DNA from: Gemmatimonadota bacterium
GTDB lineage: Bacteria > Gemmatimonadota > Gemmatimonadetes > Gemmatimonadales > Gemmatimonadaceae
Reading direction: 5' to 3'
Assembly: GCA_028287205.1 (NCBI GenBank)
Contig: JAQBQC010000448.1
Coordinates: forward strand, 1 to 8,602
Length of the DNA: 8,602 bases
A program made the translations under genes and the position numbers. Below the pieces are notes generated by a model. That model made no database searches, was not told the DNA's origin, and was given only the letters and a program-made list of their open reading frames with translations. Shown one piece after another: positions 1-5,844 of this stretch (positions are counted from its first letter, which is position 1; every line of letters starts with the position of its first letter).

Positions 1-164
1 CTCCATCCGCCACCCTCGGGCCTGGCGAGCTTCGTCAGCAGAGCGGCGGTCTTCGCCTGCTCCTTCTCGTTGGGGGTGAGGCCCACAGGGTGCGCGAAGA
101 GCTGGTGTAGCGCGTACCACCCCTCGAGGGTCTCTGGCGGATGGATCTTTTTGGCGTCGGTCAT
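1..164 (-). CDS. Chlorite dismutase/HemQ-family protein, N-terminal fragment
   Basis: Partial gene: 54 codons are visible from the ATG at 164-162 and the rest lies beyond the left edge. The N-terminus contains PPETLEGWYALHQLF, matching the first beta-strand signature (LEGWYxLHxxF) of chlorite-dismutase-like proteins. In many bacteria this family includes HemQ/ChdC, the coproheme decarboxylase that turns coproheme III into heme b using peroxide; other members are true chlorite dismutases or have unknown roles. The heme-ligating His and catalytic residues lie in the missing C-terminal half, so the activity cannot be assigned. The stretch ARPEGGGW (about residues 46-53) fits the family's 'GW' strand after a variable linker. 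No clear Shine-Dalgarno sequence precedes the ATG. The gene follows the methyltransferase by 40 nt and may be the last visible gene of that operon. Family confident, function tentative. Confidence 0.72.
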   Translation of the reverse strand, partial: MTDAKKIHPPETLEGWYALHQLFAHPVGLTPNEKEQAKTAALLTKLARPEGGGW

Positions 165-179
165 GCGGACAATTTACGT

Positions 180-192
180 GCGCCGCAGGCGC
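180..192 (-). other. GC hairpin in the leader of the HemQ-like gene
   Basis: A perfect inverted repeat GCGCC / GGCGC with a 3-nt loop lies between the methyltransferase stop and the HemQ-like start, 15 nt upstream of that start codon. On the minus strand it is followed by ACGTAAATTG rather than a U-tract, so it is not a canonical intrinsic terminator. It may damp read-through or translation, or be a chance product of GC-rich sequence. Confidence 0.35.
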
Positions 193-204
193 GTCGCTCG
201 GCCA

Positions 205-1044
205 CTACCCTCGCGCGCTCATGAGCCGGCCCAACTGACCCTTCGCGTGCAGCTTGTCCGTGCGCCCGCTGAAGTATCGCGCATCGATCTCCGCGCTCCC
301 CAGATCCTCGACGTGCGAGTACCCCATCGCTCGCAACTTCGCGATGAGATCCGCTGGAGCAAAGAATCCGCGGAAGGGCTCTCCGGCTTTCTTCACGCGC
401 CTGCTCACCGCATCGAGCGCGAGCCGTCCCACGAACCCCAGCGTCTCACGCGGCACCGCATAGTCGAACACGACACCGTTCGATGCATTCATCTCGCGGA
501 TCGCGCGCAACGTCCCGAGCACGATGTCGGTCTCGAGATACATCGTGACACCGAGCCACGAGAAGAACGCCGGCGCGCTTTCGTCGAACCCGGCGTTCTT
601 CAATCCATCGTCAAATGTCTCGCGATTGAAATCGACGGGCGCAAACGTCATGGACGACGGCACCTGGATTCCGACCTGCGCGAGCCGCTTGCGCTTCCAC
701 GCCTGCGTGGCGGGATGATCGACCTCGAACACGCGCAGCTCCGGAAACGGATTCCTGTATGCGAAGGTGTCGAGCCCCGCGCCGAGGATCACGTACTGCC
801 GAACGCCGTGCGCGACCGCATCGCGGAGCTCATCCTCGGCGAACCGGCTTCGCGCCGCCATGTACGCGCGGAAGCGCGCGGCAACGAAATTCTTCGGCTG
901 CTCCGGCAGATTCGCCTCCGCGCGTGCGCCGATGACGCGCACCGCGAGCGGATCGTCGAACACGAGAGGCTTGTCGAGCAGCTGGTGCGCCGCCCGCCGC
1001 TCGGCCACCCGTTGCGCCGTCCGGCTTGGCTTCTCGGGGTACAA
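205..1044 (-). CDS. Class I SAM-dependent methyltransferase (TIGR00027 / leucine carboxyl methyltransferase-like)
   Basis: A 279-residue methyltransferase of the PF04072/TIGR00027 group. Family marks in order: KPSRTAQRVAERRAAH near the N-terminus and FDDPLAVRV (about 29-37); SAM-binding motif I YVILGAGLDTFAYR (about 84-97); FEVDHPATQAWKR (about 106-118), whose acidic residue normally contacts the SAM ribose; and SWLGVTMYL (about 162-170). The family methylates O-atoms, often carboxylates, of small molecules; the substrate here is unknown. An open frame continues upstream to 1176, but that part is arginine-rich shadow of the synthase gene. The TTG at 1044-1042 is preferred because it sits 2 nt after the synthase stop, is preceded by GGGG at SD-like spacing, and begins MYPEKPSRTAQ, where family members begin. 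Translational coupling to the synthase is likely. Family assignment is strong; substrate and start are less certain. Confidence 0.88.
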   Translation of the reverse strand: MYPEKPSRTAQRVAERRAAHQLLDKPLVFDDPLAVRVIGARAEANLPEQPKNFVAARFRAYMAARSRFAEDELRDAVAHGVRQYVILGAGLDTFAYRNPFPELRVFEVDHPATQAWKRKRLAQVGIQVPSSMTFAPVDFNRETFDDGLKNAGFDESAPAFFSWLGVTMYLETDIVLGTLRAIREMNASNGVVFDYAVPRETLGFVGRLALDAVSRRVKKAGEPFRGFFAPADLIAKLRAMGYSHVEDLGSAEIDARYFSGRTDKLHAKGQLGRLMSARG

Positions 1045-1046
1045 CG

Positions 1047-1766
1047 TTACCCCGCGGCGCTGAGCGCGCCGAAGCGGCGGTCGCGCTTCTGGAAATATTC
1101 GACGGCGGACTCGAGGTCCTGCGGACCGAACTCGGGCCACATCACGTCGGTGAAATACAGCTCGGCGTATGCGCACTCCCAGAGGAGAAAGTCGCTCAGC
1201 CGGCGCTCACCGCCCGTTCGAATCACGAGATCGACATCGGGGGCGGGGCGCGAGTCGTGCTCGCCGCCGAGCGCGCGGCCGAAGTCCTCGCGCGTGGCCT
1301 CGCTCACCGACGCGAGCCGCTGCGCGGCGCGCAAGATCTCATCGCGCGCGGAGTAATCGATCGCGAGGCGCATGTGGAGCGTCGTGCCCTTCGCGGTTTT
1401 CTCTTCCGCTTCCCCAAGCGCGTCCGCGAGCGCGAGCGGGAGACGGTCGCGGCGGCCGATCGCGGTAAGGCGCACGTTGTTGTCGAGCAGCCGCGGCACC
1501 TCGCTCACGAGGCGCGAGCGGAAAAGACGCATGAGCGTCGACACCTCGGCGGCCGGCCTCCGCCAGTTGTCGCTGCTGAACGCATACAGCGTGAGCGTGG
1601 TGATGCCGAGCGATGGCGCGTGCTCGACGACCTTGCGCACGACTTCCACGCCCACGCGATGTCCCGCGACGCGCGGCATCGCACGCTGGGTGGCCCATCG
1701 GCCATTTCCATCCATGATGATCGCGACGTGCAGCGGCTGCGTATCCGTGTATAGTCGTGGCGACAT
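1047..1766 (-). CDS. uppS: Isoprenyl (di-trans,poly-cis) diphosphate synthase, UppS family
   Basis: A 239-residue cis-prenyltransferase that condenses isopentenyl diphosphate onto an allylic primer; in most bacteria the product is undecaprenyl diphosphate, the lipid carrier for cell-wall sugars, made at the inner face of the membrane. Visible signatures: HVAIIMDGNGRWA (13-25, Asp19 equivalent to E. coli Asp26), GH at 35-36, FSSDNWRRP (63-71, Asn67 and Arg70), and VIRTGGERRLSDFLLW (181-196), then AYAELYFTDVMWPEF (199-213) with the Mg-linked Glu202. Length is slightly below E. coli's 253. Unusual: the normally conserved NYGGR is DYSAR (137-141), closer to the YTSRDEI of eukaryotic/archaeal enzymes, and SENW is SDNW. 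The product chain length is therefore open, and this may be a second copy rather than the essential housekeeping enzyme. The ATG at 1766 has no clear SD. The methyltransferase follows after 2 nt. Confidence 0.93.
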   Translation of the reverse strand: MSPRLYTDTQPLHVAIIMDGNGRWATQRAMPRVAGHRVGVEVVRKVVEHAPSLGITTLTLYAFSSDNWRRPAAEVSTLMRLFRSRLVSEVPRLLDNNVRLTAIGRRDRLPLALADALGEAEEKTAKGTTLHMRLAIDYSARDEILRAAQRLASVSEATREDFGRALGGEHDSRPAPDVDLVIRTGGERRLSDFLLWECAYAELYFTDVMWPEFGPQDLESAVEYFQKRDRRFGALSAAG

Positions 1767-1810
1767 GGTGTCAGTGTGCGTTGGTTGCCGAGCCAGCGGG
1801 GTGGCGGGAG

Positions 1811-1818
1811 GTGTACAC
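1811..1818. promoter_or_regulatory. GTGTACAC palindrome in the regulator-synthase gap
   Basis: A perfect 8-bp palindrome lies directly after the winged-helix regulator's stop codon, within the 54-nt gap before the synthase start. It is too short to be convincing alone and its flanks do not extend the symmetry. No SD or clear -35/-10 pair is visible in this gap, so the synthase could be expressed by read-through or from an unrecognised promoter here. Confidence 0.2.
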
Positions 1819-1820
1819 TA

Positions 1821-2216
1821 TCAACGCTCCAGCGTGTCCCGGGTCACCTGGATGATCGATTCCATGTGCGACAGGTAGCGCTGCAGCGCCCGCCGGCCGG
1901 CAGGAGCGAGTCTGTAAGTGGTGAGTGGCCTGCGTCCTTCGAAGGTCTTCGTCACGGTCACGTAGCTCGCGTCCTCCAGCTTGCGCGCGTGAACGCTCAA
2001 ATTGCCATCGGTGGTGCGCAACAATGACTTGAGCTCGCTGAACGACAGCTCGTCGTTCGCTGCAAGCGCACTCACCATGCCGAGGCGCAGGCGGTGGTGG
2101 ATGAGCTCGTCGAGCTCGCGAGAGCCCTTGGCGACCTCCTTTCCCACGGAGGCATCCAGGGCGCGCGGGGCGGGCGCTTCGGTGCGGCGACGCGCCGCTG
2201 AGCTCGACCTAGCCAC
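1821..2216 (-). CDS. Winged-helix transcriptional regulator (HTH_34 / PF13601-like)
   Basis: A small regulator of about 131 residues. After a basic, disordered-looking N-terminus comes [18 protein letters not shown] (about 35-52), the first helix of the fold, then [10 protein letters not shown] and the recognition helix [19 protein letters not shown] (about 68-86), and a wing with [20 protein letters not shown] (about 92-111). This order is the hallmark of the winged-helix 'TDGNLSxHxxKLE' family, related to MarR/ArsR/PadR regulators and usually repressors of an adjacent membrane-protein gene. No metal- or ligand-binding motif is seen. The GTG at 2216 overlaps the end of the membrane-protein gene by 8 nt (GTGGCTAG), implying coupled translation; a later GTG at 2147 is an alternative giving 108 residues. 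It probably autoregulates through the dyads upstream of 2790, which is an inference. Confidence 0.88.
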   Translation of the reverse strand: MARSSSAARRRTEAPAPRALDASVGKEVAKGSRELDELIHHRLRLGMVSALAANDELSFSELKSLLRTTDGNLSVHARKLEDASYVTVTKTFEGRRPLTTYRLAPAGRRALQRYLSHMESIIQVTRDTLER

Positions 2217-2790
2217 CGTAACGCCACGCGATGAGGGCACCGAACACAATGGGCAGCACGCCGAATCCGGCGGCGAGCAGAGCCGCGGTCCAGGCGGGGG
2301 GCGCGAGCACGGCGACGCAGCCGAGCGCCATGAAGCAGATACCCATGACGGGAACGGAGCGCACCGAGAACATTCCCCCGGTCATGATGCCGGCGCCGTA
2401 CAGGAGCAGCCAGCAGGCCGGGAGGAGATCGTACAGGCCGAGCCGCGCAAAGTAGAACGTGAGCACCACGCCTACCGAGATCGGCGGGGCGAAGCCGAGC
2501 ACGAACTTGCGCAGCGGCGCGAAGATGAAGGGCTCGCGCGCGCGCCGTCCCTTCCAGACGCTCGACCCGACACCGATTGCCACGGCGAGCGCCGCAGCCG
2601 CGAGCCACTCGCCCAGCCACACGGGCCCGGGCTTGAGCTCGCGACTGATCAGTGCCGCGGCGAACGCGACGATGCCCATCGTGATCTGCCCCCAGCCGGA
2701 CACCGCGGTGAACGCCGAGGCGCTCTCCATGGTCTCGCGAATGTAGCGAAGGTCGTCGAGGGCGCGGTTGTGGAGGGTGGACGTGGACAC
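2209..2790 (-). CDS. Conserved six-helix membrane protein of unknown function
   Basis: A 193-residue integral membrane protein. The N-terminus (1-35) is a soluble, probably amphipathic segment containing [20 protein letters not shown], then GQITMG leads into the first membrane helix. Hydrophobic segments lie at about 27-48, 58-78, 95-115, 121-140, 146-163 and 167-189, separated by short loops; the basic loop [10 protein letters not shown] (79-88) probably faces the cytoplasm. The pattern RETMExAxxFTAVxGWGxxxMG is one I associate with uncharacterised membrane proteins encoded beside small winged-helix regulators in Acidobacteriota and Gemmatimonadota; no biochemical function is known to me. 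The start is GTG at 2790-2788; no in-frame ATG is nearby and no SD is obvious. It heads a likely operon with the overlapping regulator gene and possibly the synthase, methyltransferase and HemQ-like genes. Confidence 0.85.
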   Translation of the reverse strand: MSTSTLHNRALDDLRYIRETMESASAFTAVSGWGQITMGIVAFAAALISRELKPGPVWLGEWLAAAALAVAIGVGSSVWKGRRAREPFIFAPLRKFVLGFAPPISVGVVLTFYFARLGLYDLLPACWLLLYGAGIMTGGMFSVRSVPVMGICFMALGCVAVLAPPAWTAALLAAGFGVLPIVFGALIAWRYGG

Positions 2791-2800
2791 GGATACATCA

Positions 2801-2814
2801 TGCGACGAGTCGCA
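2801..2814. promoter_or_regulatory. Dyad TGCGAC-GA-GTCGCA upstream of the membrane-protein start
   Basis: Perfect 6-bp inverted arms around a 2-nt spacer, 11-24 nt upstream of the GTG at 2790. As RNA it could form a 5-bp stem with a 4-nt loop just before the start codon and limit ribosome access; as DNA it could be an operator. Its proximity to the start is notable because no SD is visible there. The symmetry is exact; the function is inferred. Confidence 0.4.
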
Positions 2815-2820
2815 CGCATT

Positions 2821-2843
2821 TGCAAGTACTTTGCATCACAAAG
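2821..2843. promoter_or_regulatory. Candidate operator: two overlapping dyads
   Basis: Two inverted repeats overlap here: TGCAA-GTACT-TTGCA (2821-2835) and CTTTG-CATCA-CAAAG (2829-2843). The first contains the 8-bp palindrome AAGTACTT (2824-2831), and a further AGTAC occurs at 2851-2855. The block is AT-richer than its surroundings and lies 31-53 nt upstream of the membrane-protein start, where a promoter would be expected. The natural candidate ligand is the winged-helix regulator encoded by the second gene of this unit. No convincing -35/-10 pair was identified. Confidence 0.45.
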
Positions 2844-2871
2844 ACGCTTTAGTACCTGTTCGAGCGGAGGG

Positions 2872-3309
2872 TCAGGGGGCGTCCGCGGAGCCGGCTGTCT
2901 CGCGGACCTGCGTCAACAGCTCCTCGAGCCGCGCGAGCTCGAACGGCTTCTCGATCACCGGACGCTTCGAGCTTGCGAGAAACTCGGAGGCCTCGGTCGA
3001 GGCTACGTCTCCCGAGGAGAAGATGAGACGCTGCACCAGATCGGGACGCTTTTCGATCAGCTCGCGATGCAGCTCAGCGCCCGAGAGGTGCGGCATTCGC
3101 AGATCGCACATCACGACGTCGTAGCGGTTCGGCTCCGAGCGAAGGAGGATGTCCAGCGCGACTCGTCCGTCCTCGGCCTCTTCCACATCCCACCCGCGCC
3201 GCGTGAGAAAGCGGTTGATCGCCGCTCGAATGCTTGGCTCATCATCGATCACGAACAGGCGCGGGTGTCGATCTTCGGCTTCGGTGCTGGGCTCCTGCTG
3301 ACGTTCCAT
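2872..3309 (-). CDS. Stand-alone response regulator receiver domain (CheY-like)
   Basis: A 145-residue single receiver domain. Visible key residues: acidic pair Asp22-Asp23 (FVIDDE), phospho-acceptor Asp69 in VVMCDLRMP, switch Ser99 in IFSSGD, and Lys121 in IEKPF. The fold ends at about residue 137, with a short tail and no output domain, so it cannot bind DNA by itself; it should act by protein contact, as a phosphate relay or on a partner. The ATG at 3309 is well supported, with GGGAG 5 nt upstream. The gene lies 160 nt downstream of the histidine kinase on the same strand, making that kinase the most likely phosphodonor, although the gap and its palindromes suggest partly separate expression. 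After the stop there is no intrinsic terminator before the next gene. Confidence 0.94.
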   Translation of the reverse strand: MERQQEPSTEAEDRHPRLFVIDDEPSIRAAINRFLTRRGWDVEEAEDGRVALDILLRSEPNRYDVVMCDLRMPHLSGAELHRELIEKRPDLVQRLIFSSGDVASTEASEFLASSKRPVIEKPFELARLEELLTQVRETAGSADAP

Positions 3310-3359
3310 TCGTGCTCCCGCGCGTGGATGGGGACTTCATCACCACGCCCTGTATTCGC

Positions 3360-3390
3360 TTGAATTCAAACTGTTTATGCCGCGGCGTAA
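3360..3390. promoter_or_regulatory. Paired palindromes in the kinase-receiver gap
   Basis: The 160-nt gap between kinase stop and receiver start (3310-3469) is visibly AT-richer than the coding DNA. It holds a perfect 10-bp palindrome TTGAATTCAA (3360-3369) and a 16-bp near-palindrome TTATGCCGCGGCGTAA (3375-3390, 7 of 8 pairs matching). Their centres are 18 bp apart, and they end 51 nt upstream of the receiver ATG. Such an arrangement suits a promoter/operator region for the receiver gene. No consensus sigma-70 or sigma-54 element could be placed confidently, and nothing else is seen in the gap. Confidence 0.35.
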
Positions 3391-3469
3391 CTTCCGGCGT
3401 CCGCAGATTACATACCGTGCCTGCCGTATGCATGACCGACGCGTGTTTATTCCAATTAGAATATCCTCA

Positions 3470-5749
3470 CTATTTGCGGTGCCGAGGAAGACGCAGCGTG
3501 AACGTGCTTCCCGCCCCGAGCTTCGACTCCACGGTGAGATCCCCGCTCATCAATCGCGCAAGGCGACGTGACACACTCAGCCCGAGCCCCGTGCCGCCTA
3601 CCTTCCGCGTCGACTTCTGCTCCACCTGCCAGAAGGTATCGAAGATGCGATCGTGATCCGACGGCGCGATCCCGATTCCCGTGTCGCGCACGAGAATCTC
3701 GACACAGTCATCGGCCGCGCTGCTTTCGAGGACGACGGATCCCGCGTCGGTGAACTTGATCGCATTCGTGATGAGGTTGAGGAGAATCTGTCGCAGCTTC
3801 GTCGGATCGGCCCAGAGCTCGATGTCCTTAGGCACACGCGCCAACTTCAATTCGAGTTGCTTCTCCGACGCGAGCGGCTCGGCGATCGTCGAGGCCTCGT
3901 GCAGCGCGGCGAACGCTGACACGCGCTCGGGGTGCGCCACCTCGCGCCCGGCTTCAACACGCGAGAGTGTGAGCACCTCGTCGATGAGACTGAGCAGATG
4001 TGTCGCGCTGGCCTTGATCCGCGCCAGCTGCGTGCGCTGGGCTTCGTTTACAGGGCCCGTGATGCCATCGAAGAGCAGCTCCTCGTAGCCGATGATCGCC
4101 GACAGCGGCGTTCGCAGCTCGTGCGACATGACCGCGAGAAACTCGCTCTTCGCGCGGCTCGCCGTTTCGGCTTCGTGGCGCGCGCTGCGCAGCTCCTGTT
4201 CGGCTTTGTGCTGCTCGGTGACGTCCCAGAAGATGGCGACACCCGCGTCCACGTTGCCCTGCGCATCGTGAACCGGCGCACTGTTGATGCAGATGCGGCG
4301 GCGCTCGCCGCTCGGCCGCTCGATCTCGAGCATCTCGTTGATCACCACCTTCCCGCCGCCGATCGCGCGCGCGAGCGGCCAGTCGGCCGGCGACAGGGGT
4401 GTTCCGTCCTCCTTGAATCCCTTGACTGCTGATGTCGTGGCCGAGAGCGACTCCGCCATCGGGATGCCCATCACCTCTTCGGCGGCGCGGTTGTCGACGA
4501 TCCGACGGCCGGACGGTGCCTCGACGATCGAGATCGCGAGCGGCGACTGCTCCACGACGGTGACCAGGCGACGATGCTCGGCCTGCGCCTGCTCGATCAA
4601 CTGCTCGCGCTCGACGCGCGCGCGACGCTGCGAAGTGATGTCGCGAAAGAAGATCGCGAGACCGTCCGACATGCCGTTCATTCGGATCTCGAACCAGAGG
4701 TCGGGTGCCACCTCGAACTCGAAGGGGGCCACCGTCTCGCCGGCCATTGCTTCGCGCATTTTCGTCGCGAGCTCCGGAGCGACCCAGGGCCCCCACAGCT
4801 CCCAGAGGTCGCGTCCGATGATCGAGGGACCGGTGTTGTTCGTGAGCCGTGTGCCCTCGCGATTGAGCCGCCGAATCTTCCAATCGCGATCAAAGGAGAT
4901 GAACGCGTCGCTCATCGTGTCGAGCACATTCACGACACGCTCGCTCGCGCGCTCGGCCGCTTCCCGCTGCCTCGCGAGATCATCGGTGACGGAACGAAGC
5001 TCCTCGTTCGCCTGCTCGAGCTCGACGGTTTGCGCCTCCATCTCCACGGCCTGCGCGGTGAGCTCCTCGTTCGCCGACTCGAGCTCGGACAGCGCCTTCT
5101 GCCGCCTTTGATCGGCGGCCTCGCGCGCCGCGAGCGCACGGCCGAGTATCGTGTTGACGAAGAGCGAGAGCAGCCCAGCCAGAACGATTGCGGCAAAAAT
5201 CAGAGCGGTCGTGATGACTCTGAGCTGCGCCTCGTGCGCCTGGCGTTGCTCGAGCCGCGCCCGCTCGGCGCCCTCGATGTTGGCGATCAGCTTTCGCGCC
5301 GTGCGCATCAAGGTTTGCCCGCTATCCGAACGGACCACGGCGGTGGCCGCGGCCAGCCCGAGCGCGTCGTATGCGCGCCTGGCGCTCTCGAGCTCCTTCA
5401 GCTTCTCGGAGATCACGGTGGAGAGCGTGTCGAGCCGGCGCTGCTCGGTCGCGTCGGAGATCAGGCGACGCGCCGAGCCGAGCGCGCGATGCACATCCGC
5501 CGCCGCGCCTGCGCCGGGATTGAGATACTCTCGCGAGCCGGTGAGCAGATAGCCGCGCTGCGATGTCTCCGCATCGGTGAGCCGCGCCAGCAACGTCTGC
5601 AGCGACTCGGTGATCTCTCGCGAGTGCGCCACGGCATCGCTCGCGGTTCCGAGCCGCGTGAGGGCGACGAGAGAAAAAGCGCCGATGGCAAGCGTCACCA
5701 GTGCGGGACCAACGGTCGCGGCAATGCGGAACGAGCGGCGGGAGATCAC
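3470..5749 (-). CDS. CHASE3 / PAS-PAS sensor histidine kinase
   Basis: A 759-residue membrane sensor kinase. Order: helix 1 (about 8-30); a periplasmic CHASE3 domain (about 35-175) with the RLTDAETSQRGYLLTG signature at 56-71; helix 2 (about 178-203); a coiled coil (about 205-270) rich in ELExANEEL-type heptads; PAS 1 (about 271-380); PAS 2 (about 392-520); HisKA with phospho-acceptor His543 in MSHELRTPL; and HATPase with N-box NLITNAIKF (658-666), DTGIG (689-693) and GGTGLGLS (718-725). All catalytic boxes are intact; no receiver is fused. The signal is unknown: CHASE3 senses extracellular cues, and the PAS sequences show no obvious heme or flavin motif. The open frame runs upstream to 6454, but that part is shadow of the FUSC gene; the GTG at 5749 is the only ATG/GTG/TTG in frame between the FUSC stop and helix 1. 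No SD is evident. The receiver gene downstream is the probable partner. Confidence 0.93.
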   Translation of the reverse strand: MISRRSFRIAATVGPALVTLAIGAFSLVALTRLGTASDAVAHSREITESLQTLLARLTDAETSQRGYLLTGSREYLNPGAGAAADVHRALGSARRLISDATEQRRLDTLSTVISEKLKELESARRAYDALGLAAATAVVRSDSGQTLMRTARKLIANIEGAERARLEQRQAHEAQLRVITTALIFAAIVLAGLLSLFVNTILGRALAAREAADQRRQKALSELESANEELTAQAVEMEAQTVELEQANEELRSVTDDLARQREAAERASERVVNVLDTMSDAFISFDRDWKIRRLNREGTRLTNNTGPSIIGRDLWELWGPWVAPELATKMREAMAGETVAPFEFEVAPDLWFEIRMNGMSDGLAIFFRDITSQRRARVEREQLIEQAQAEHRRLVTVVEQSPLAISIVEAPSGRRIVDNRAAEEVMGIPMAESLSATTSAVKGFKEDGTPLSPADWPLARAIGGGKVVINEMLEIERPSGERRRICINSAPVHDAQGNVDAGVAIFWDVTEQHKAEQELRSARHEAETASRAKSEFLAVMSHELRTPLSAIIGYEELLFDGITGPVNEAQRTQLARIKASATHLLSLIDEVLTLSRVEAGREVAHPERVSAFAALHEASTIAEPLASEKQLELKLARVPKDIELWADPTKLRQILLNLITNAIKFTDAGSVVLESSAADDCVEILVRDTGIGIAPSDHDRIFDTFWQVEQKSTRKVGGTGLGLSVSRRLARLMSGDLTVESKLGAGSTFTLRLPRHRK

Positions 5750-5771
5750 GTGAATAGCACGAGCACTCGAT

Positions 5772-5794
5772 TTCGCATGCGAACCGGAGTCCGG
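5772..5794. promoter_or_regulatory. Candidate operator upstream of the histidine kinase
   Basis: In the 95-nt gap before the kinase start lies a perfect 12-bp palindrome TTCGCATGCGAA (5772-5783), immediately abutted by a second symmetric element CCGGAGTCCGG (5784-5794; 5-bp arms, 1-nt centre). The first ends 23 nt upstream of the GTG start, a position that could overlap a promoter -10 region. Since a terminator precedes it, this gap probably carries the kinase promoter, but no clear -35/-10 pair was recognised. Confidence 0.42.
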
Positions 5795-5812
5795 GGTGCC
5801 TTGTGGTGGTCG

Positions 5813-5839
5813 AAAAAAAGCTAGTGAGCCCTGCGGCTC
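5813..5839 (-). terminator. Likely intrinsic terminator after the FUSC gene
   Basis: On the minus strand, just after the FUSC stop (5847-5845), a stem GAGCC / GGCTC with a GCAG loop (5839-5826) is followed 6 nt later by seven consecutive T (5819-5813). The short stem and the gap before the T-run make it weaker than textbook examples, though outer CTAG repeats (5843-5846 and 5821-5824) could lengthen the stem and close the gap. It would separate FUSC transcription from the kinase. Confidence 0.55.
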
Positions 5840-5844
5840 GTCTG

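Noticed and set aside
1045..1176. 44-codon N-terminal extension of the methyltransferase
   Set aside because: It lies inside the synthase gene and reads as Arg-rich shadow; family similarity begins only after the TTG at 1044.
70..1356. Long plus-strand open frame opposite the methyltransferase and synthase genes
   Set aside because: Arg/Pro/His-rich composition with no family resemblance, fully antisense to two confidently identified genes; an artefact of GC-rich codon use.
2002..3363. 453-codon plus-strand open frame across the regulator, membrane protein and receiver genes
   Set aside because: Antisense to three real genes and their gaps, with low-complexity charged composition.
3391..3420. 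Possible sigma-54 promoter (GGCACG) in the kinase-receiver gap
   Set aside because: The required TTGC element at the correct spacing is absent.
3242..3433. Small 63-codon minus-strand frame across the kinase-receiver gap
   Set aside because: It overlaps the receiver start by 68 nt in another frame, has no SD or recognisable sequence, and the receiver's own start has a good SD.
3452..3469. TATTC/GAATA inverted repeat just after the kinase stop, as a possible terminator
   Set aside because: The stem is only 5 A/T-rich pairs and no U-tract follows, so termination is not supported.
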